Below are positions 39,335 to 43,321 of a DNA stretch of 43,321 nucleotides, piece by piece. The notes beneath the pieces were generated by a model, which saw nothing but the letters and a program-made list of their open reading frames with translations, was not told where the DNA came from and did no database searches. This DNA is from Alphaproteobacteria bacterium (GTDB taxonomy: Bacteria > Pseudomonadota > Alphaproteobacteria > Sphingomonadales > Kordiimonadaceae), in NCBI GenBank assembly GCA_021774695.1, contig JAJFIU010000045.1:1-43321 (forward strand). Direction: 5' to 3'. Position numbers and translations under genes: made by a program. Position 1 is the first letter of the stretch; each line of letters opens with the position of its first letter.

Positions 39335-39992
39335 GGATACAGCTTTTGCCGCAAATAATCGTAACCGTGTGCGGCGCGGATTGAAGCGCGCCAGCTACGA
39401 CAAAAATTTGGTCTACGGCATTATCGATAGCCACTTTCTGTGTCATGTGGGTTTTGAGGTGGCCGGTCAGCCCTATGTTATCCCCACATCCCATTGGCGC
39501 GAGGGCAACAAACTATATTGGCATGGCTCGTCTAAAAGTATGATGATCCGACATTTGGCCAAGGGCAACCCAGCCACCGTTGCTATCACTCAGCTAGACG
39601 GCCTTGTGCTGGCACGTTCGGCTTTCAGCACCAGTGTGAATTACCGGTCAGTGGTAGCCTACGGCAGGCCGCGCCTCGTGGAAGACGACGACGCATTTAA
39701 CTATCATATGGAACGGTTTTTTGAGATGCTTGCGCCCGGGCGCTGGTCTGAGCTTAGGCCTATGACTGAAACCGAACGCAAAGCAACCGGCTTGCTGGAG
39801 ATGGAGATCGAAGACGCTAGCGCCAAAGTGCGTGCGGACCCGCCCGGCGACAGCGACGAGGCTGATTTTCCTGTGTGGGCTGGTGTGGTGCCGATCAGCA
39901 TGGGCCAACATACCCCGGAAGCGGCACCTGAAGGCGAGGCTGCACCTCTTAAGCACGGTCTGTTAAATGCTTACAACTTGCCGCTACGCTGA
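39321..39992 (+). CDS. Pyridoxamine 5'-phosphate oxidase-fold flavin/nucleotide-binding protein
   Basis: The 223-residue protein belongs to the split-barrel PNPOx-like family (COG3467 type). Visible signs are RVRRGLKRASYDKNLVYGII, FLCHVGFEVAGQPYVIPTSH, LYWHGSSKSMMIRHL and the later NYRSVVAYGRPRLV strand pair. It probably binds FMN or another flavin. Real PNP oxidase activity is not implied by this family. It is divergent from the MocR gene, which probably controls it, and convergent with the M20 hydrolase. Confidence 0.88.
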   Translation: MTKNEDTAFAANNRNRVRRGLKRASYDKNLVYGIIDSHFLCHVGFEVAGQPYVIPTSHWREGNKLYWHGSSKSMMIRHLAKGNPATVAITQLDGLVLARSAFSTSVNYRSVVAYGRPRLVEDDDAFNYHMERFFEMLAPGRWSELRPMTETERKATGLLEMEIEDASAKVRADPPGDSDEADFPVWAGVVPISMGQHTPEAAPEGEAAPLKHGLLNAYNLPLR

Positions 39993-40002
39993 ACAGCAGC
40001 GT

Positions 40003-41322
40003 CTATTTTTCGAGCGCGTCAGCGTCAATTGCGAGGATGGTATGCGCGAGTACGTCCGCACCTTTGGCCATCGCGTCCGGCGTGGTAAATTCGTTGGGCG
40101 AATGGCTGACGCCGCCAACCGACGGTACAAAAATCATACCGGTAGGCGCAATATGCACCATGTCCTGCGCGTCATGGCCTGCGCCCGACGGCATGGTGCG
40201 GTAGCTGTAGCCCAATTCTCTCGCCGCAGTTTCGATAATTTTACGCATGCGAATGTCGGTGGGCGCAGGCTCAGATGCCACATCTATTTCCTTGAAACTG
40301 ATACCGGTTTTGGTGCGTGCGGCTATCTCGGCGGCGGCTTTTTCAACGGCGGCGTATACCTGATCAATTTTTGCCTGTTCCAAATCGCGGATTTCAAGGC
40401 TCATCTCAACGCGGCCCGGGATAACGTTGGGCGCGCCCGGAAATGCCTGAATGCGTCCAACAGTGGCCACTTGCCTGCCGTCCATCTCCAGCGCGATGCG
40501 GTTGACGGCAAGGGTCAGTTCTGCGGCAGAAACCATGGCATCACGCCGATTGTTCATGGCGGTGGTGCCGCCGTGGTTGGCGTAGCCGTCAATGGTCACA
40601 TCCCACCAGCCAATGCCAACAATGCCTTCCACCACACCGATATCCAATTTTTCTTCGTCCAGAATACCGCCTTGTTCGATGTGCAATTCGATAAAGGCTT
40701 CATATGTGTCGGCGCGAACTTCGGCGCTGGCAATATCGCTGATATTACCGCCAATGAAATTGGTGCCGTCGGCTATGGACCGGCCGCTGGCATTGACAAC
40801 CGCAAGCGCGCTGGGTTGCAGATGGCCGCGCATGGCAAGCGAACCAACAAGCCCGCCTTCTTCGTTGGAGAAGACCACCAGTTCCAGCGGACGGGTGGTT
40901 TGAATGTTTGCCGCATTCAACAGGTCGATCACCTCCATGGCGGCGATAACCCCGGTGGGGCCATCATAGTTGCCGCCGCCGGGCACCGAATCGATATGCG
41001 AGCCAAACAAAATTGGCTTGGCCGACGGGTCGCGGCCTTCGCGGCGAGCAAAAATATTAGCGGCGGCATCAATGCGCACCGTCAGGCCCATGGCTTCAAG
41101 CTCGCTGATAATATAGGCGCGGCCATGCAGATCAGCGTCCGTGTAAGCAACCCGGTCAACGCCGCCGTCACTGTTTTTGCCGAAATGGGACAAGGCTTTA
41201 ATGCGTCCTTCCATACGGTCTGGACTGGCCTTGGGCAGATTTTCAGCCGCCGCTGCGGGCTGGAAAATACCAGCAACAAAGGTCAAAATGATCGCGATAT
41301 TCCTGAGCCCTACGGATGTCAT
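40003..41322 (-). CDS. Secreted M20-family amidase (allantoate amidohydrolase / carbamoylase-like)
   Basis: The first 26 residues form a signal peptide (MTSVGLRNIAIILTFVAGIF, then QPAAAAE). The M20 zinc site is present: GSHIDSVPGG (H109), NYDGPTGV (D120), SNEEGG (E154/E155) and ELHIEQGG (H214), and late GAGHDAQDM and GGVSHSPNEF. The same set defines hydantoinase/carbamoylase and allantoate amidohydrolases (about 410-420 residues without signal). It would hydrolyse an N-carbamoyl or ureido compound, here outside the cytoplasm, which is unusual for this group. The substrate is unknown. Confidence 0.92.
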   Translation of the reverse strand: MTSVGLRNIAIILTFVAGIFQPAAAAENLPKASPDRMEGRIKALSHFGKNSDGGVDRVAYTDADLHGRAYIISELEAMGLTVRIDAAANIFARREGRDPSAKPILFGSHIDSVPGGGNYDGPTGVIAAMEVIDLLNAANIQTTRPLELVVFSNEEGGLVGSLAMRGHLQPSALAVVNASGRSIADGTNFIGGNISDIASAEVRADTYEAFIELHIEQGGILDEEKLDIGVVEGIVGIGWWDVTIDGYANHGGTTAMNNRRDAMVSAAELTLAVNRIALEMDGRQVATVGRIQAFPGAPNVIPGRVEMSLEIRDLEQAKIDQVYAAVEKAAAEIAARTKTGISFKEIDVASEPAPTDIRMRKIIETAARELGYSYRTMPSGAGHDAQDMVHIAPTGMIFVPSVGGVSHSPNEFTTPDAMAKGADVLAHTILAIDADALEK

Positions 41323-41419
41323 AAATTACCCCTAAATCTTTGTATGCTGGACGGATTTTCTACAGTATAGGAAACACTGACCGCACATGTAAACAAACGC
41401 GATTATCGGGAGAAAACAG

Positions 41420-41728
41420 ATGCTCAAAATGAAACCGAACTGCGAACACTGCGACCTTGATCTGCCGAACGACAGCTCGGACGCAATGATCTGTTCGTAC
41501 GAATGTACTTTTTGTGCAGACTGTGTTTCGGACGTGCTGGAGAATGTGTGCCCTAATTGCGGTGGTGGCTTCAAAAAGCGCCCGACACGACCGACAAAAG
41601 AATGGCGCGACGGCGTATCTGCCAGCCACCAACCGCCATCGGATGAACGCTTTCTGAAACCGGTTGATTTGGAAGCGCATCTAAAATTTGCCTCGAAGAT
41701 CAAAAATATCAGCCCGAGAAACCGTTAG
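41420..41728 (+). CDS. DUF1272 zinc-binding protein
   Basis: The 102-residue protein starts MLKMKPNCEHCDLDLPNDS, continues DAMICSYECTFCADCV and ends its core with VCPNCGGGFKKRPTRP, the DUF1272 pattern. Eight cysteines in C-x2-C, C-x3-C-x2-C-x2-C and C-x2-C groups suggest a pair of zinc sites. The function of the family is unknown. Its C-terminal 45 residues extend beyond the usual core. GGGAGA precedes the ATG, and a GNAT gene follows on the same strand after 31 bases. Confidence 0.9.
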   Translation: MLKMKPNCEHCDLDLPNDSSDAMICSYECTFCADCVSDVLENVCPNCGGGFKKRPTRPTKEWRDGVSASHQPPSDERFLKPVDLEAHLKFASKIKNISPRNR

Positions 41729-41759
41729 TATCAATAGCCCACCAGCCGGGAGTGCCTAG

Positions 41760-42440
41760 ATGTCTGTTCAAGATCTATCAAATTGGACACCGTGCGGCAG
41801 CGCCGGAGACGCGGAACTGGTTGGCGCATACTGCCATTTGCAACCCTTCGTTCCCGAACAGCACGATATTGATTTATTTACAGCAGTTTCTGGTCCGCAA
41901 AATGATGACCTCTGGGCCTATATTCCCATGGGGCCATACGGTAGCGCTGACGAACTAAATGCCACCCTTGCCCACGTGCGCGCAGACCGCGACTGGCGCA
42001 CCATGGTGATCAAAGAAGCATGTACGGGAACAGTTCTGGGCATGGCGAGCTACATGCGCCGACGTCCCGAGCAAGGCAGTGTTGAAGTGGGCTGTGTGGT
42101 TTTCAGCCACGCCCTGCAGCGCACCCGCATTGCCACCGAGGCACTTTATCTGATGGCCAAACATGTGTTTGATGATTTGGGCTATCGGCGGTTTGAATGG
42201 AAATGCAATGCGGCCAACACGGCATCAAAGCGCGCAGCTAAACGCTTTGGCTTCACCTTTGAAGGTATATTCAGAAACGATATGGTGATGAAAGGTCGCA
42301 ACCGTGACACCGCATGGTATTCGATGATTGACAGCGAATGGCCTGGGATAAAAGCCGGGTTTCAAGCGTGGCTTGACGGGGATAACTTTGACAGGGCTGG
42401 CAACCAACACAGCAAATTAGTGATGCCGCCAGTTTGCTGA
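41760..42440 (+). CDS. GNAT family N-acetyltransferase, RimJ/RimL-like
   Basis: The 226-residue protein has the RimJ/RimL-like pattern: MASYMRRRPEQGSVEVGCVV, FSHALQRTRIATEALYLM (acetyl-CoA loop, with QxTxIATEA in place of the usual QxxGxA), RRFEWKCNAANTASKRAAKR and FGFTFEGIFRNDMVMKGRNR, which mark the group that modifies protein N-termini or small amines. The substrate is unknown. It is probably co-transcribed with the DUF1272 gene. Confidence 0.9.
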   Translation: MSVQDLSNWTPCGSAGDAELVGAYCHLQPFVPEQHDIDLFTAVSGPQNDDLWAYIPMGPYGSADELNATLAHVRADRDWRTMVIKEACTGTVLGMASYMRRRPEQGSVEVGCVVFSHALQRTRIATEALYLMAKHVFDDLGYRRFEWKCNAANTASKRAAKRFGFTFEGIFRNDMVMKGRNRDTAWYSMIDSEWPGIKAGFQAWLDGDNFDRAGNQHSKLVMPPVC

Positions 42441-42460
42441 GGCGATTCTTTCGGTTAAAG

Positions 42461-42967
42461 CTATTCTTTCAACAGATCGTAAGCGCTCTGGATTTGGTGA
42501 AACCGCTCTGATGCCGCCGGGTCGCCGGGGTTGGCATCCGGATGGTACATTTTGGCCAGTTTGCGGTACTGGCTTTTAACAGCGTCTTGTCCTGCGCTGC
42601 TGTCTAGTTCTAACATATCGAAAGCAGCCTGCTCCGTAGTGGAAAAGCCGTTTTCGTCTTCAGCGCCGCCCCATTCAAAGGTGCGAGCACCGGCAAATGC
42701 ACCTTCAGATTGGCTGTTGTCTTCCATATGTTGTTTGGCTTCTTCGTCGCTCATGCCCTCGAAAAAGTTCCAGCTGCGGTTATACTCAGCCGCATGGGGC
42801 CTGCAAAAATGCCAGCGCTCGTTAGAGCCCGGTGATTTGGGTGCCGGGTGGTCGCCGCGCTCGTTACAGCCGGTGTAATCGCACATGCGTACGGCTTGGG
42901 CGTCTTTGTCTTTGCCGTATTCGCCCCAACGGGGGAAACCAAAACTTCTGATGTGATCACTTGGCAT
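42461..42967 (-). CDS. J-domain protein with N-terminal Cys/His segment
   Basis: The C-terminal 65 residues are a J domain (AFDMLELDSSAGQDAVKSQY, HPD inside KMYHPDANPGD) that would stimulate a DnaK-type chaperone. The first 60 residues carry C29-x4-C34 and HFCRPH (C54, H57), which could bind one zinc ion. Proteins of this layout are widespread in alphaproteobacteria and uncharacterised. It is not a full DnaJ: no G/F region or DnaJ zinc repeat domain. Confidence 0.9.
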   Translation of the reverse strand: MPSDHIRSFGFPRWGEYGKDKDAQAVRMCDYTGCNERGDHPAPKSPGSNERWHFCRPHAAEYNRSWNFFEGMSDEEAKQHMEDNSQSEGAFAGARTFEWGGAEDENGFSTTEQAAFDMLELDSSAGQDAVKSQYRKLAKMYHPDANPGDPAASERFHQIQSAYDLLKE

Positions 42968-43189
42968 AGGGTTATTTTACCGGACTATTAAAAGAAAGTC
43001 TCTATCGCCGTTAAGCGATTAAGGCGGCGCACTGTCGTCGAACTGGGGCCGAAATTCAAGGTTTAGATTCGCAGACGGAAAAATAGACAAAATCAGATGA
43101 TCCGCTTTCAGTTTTTTGGCCGGTGAGCACTGGACGCCAATACTTGCTGCGTTTAAGCTTCTGGACAAATCTACTTGTGAGGGAATGTC

Positions 43190-43321
43190 ATGCGCACTGT
43201 TGATGAACTATTTGATCTGGCGGCAGAATTTCGTGGCAGCCGCGACGTGGTTGAAGACATGATGCCCGCGATTAAGTCAGCGGATGAGATCAAGGCGCTG
43301 GCTGATGACCGCATACTGGCC
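43190..43321 (+). CDS. Start of an unidentified gene (partial)
   Basis: An open frame runs from ATG 43190 to the window end (44 codons), beginning MRTVDELFDLAAEFRGSRDV and then VEDMMPAIKSADEIKALADD. GAGGGA lies seven bases upstream. The visible part is acidic and helical, with no recognised motif. The 222 bases before it hold no clear feature. Confidence 0.6.
   Translation, partial: MRTVDELFDLAAEFRGSRDVVEDMMPAIKSADEIKALADDRILA

Noticed and set aside
39967..41370. 467-codon plus-strand frame opposite the M20 hydrolase
   Set aside because: The minus-strand gene has a signal peptide and full zinc site; the plus-strand frame shows no family feature and follows the stop of the PNPOx-like gene without its own ribosome site.

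Overview
The window reads as chromosomal DNA of a Gram-negative alphaproteobacterium, probably free-living. The evidence is an rpsO-pnp order, a sigma-54 driven pspF/pspABC phage-shock locus, LepA, a MocR-type PLP regulator, an exosortase-associated O-ligase, and an intergenic palindrome of the CCGGGG-cttga-CCCCGG kind often seen in that class. The order cannot be fixed from sequence alone; Kordiimonadales-like is only a guess. No rRNA, tRNA, CRISPR array, transposase or phage gene was seen.

Layout. 0-5.6 kb: end of rpsO, pnp, a nitronate monooxygenase-like flavoprotein with a cysteine-rich tail, and an orphan membrane histidine kinase. 5.6-10.8 kb (minus strand): a GNAT gene translationally coupled to a MarR-GNAT fusion with two palindromic operators, then a 904-residue secreted acidic protein made of about 48 tryptophan-marked 11-residue repeats joined to an RTX calcium-binding domain, then an SH3-domain protein. 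10.8-12.8 kb: a 2-hydroxyacid dehydrogenase and nirC, the latter with an FNR/NnrR-type box in class II position.

12.8-17.2 kb is an accessory block, all on the minus strand: a CcdAB toxin-antitoxin pair, a DsbB-like membrane protein, and a C5-methyltransferase/Vsr/restriction endonuclease operon. The endonuclease appears to join an EcoRII-N-like domain to an MvaI/BcnI-type catalytic domain. lepA follows, then 1.3 kb without a convincing gene that holds three families of degenerate direct repeats.

20.5-30.6 kb: a membrane protein of unknown function, a GGDEF/EAL protein that looks catalytically dead, a secreted S9 peptidase, a secreted YtcJ-like amidohydrolase, the exosortase-associated O-ligase and pspF. 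30.6-32.4 kb: the pspABC operon, with a sigma-54 promoter, an IHF-like site and an unusual T-poor leader. 32.4-43.3 kb: MFS transporter, SufE, sodium-dependent NSS transporter, SPOR lipoprotein, an alpha-carbonic-anhydrase-like protein with no zinc ligands, a MocR regulator divergent from a PNPOx-like gene, a secreted M20 hydrolase, a DUF1272 protein, a GNAT, a J-domain protein and the start of an unknown gene.

The most unusual items are the Trp-hendecad/RTX protein, the EcoRII-N/MvaI-like endonuclease, the zinc-less carbonic anhydrase paired with a SPOR lipoprotein, the MarR-GNAT pair and the repeat field after lepA.
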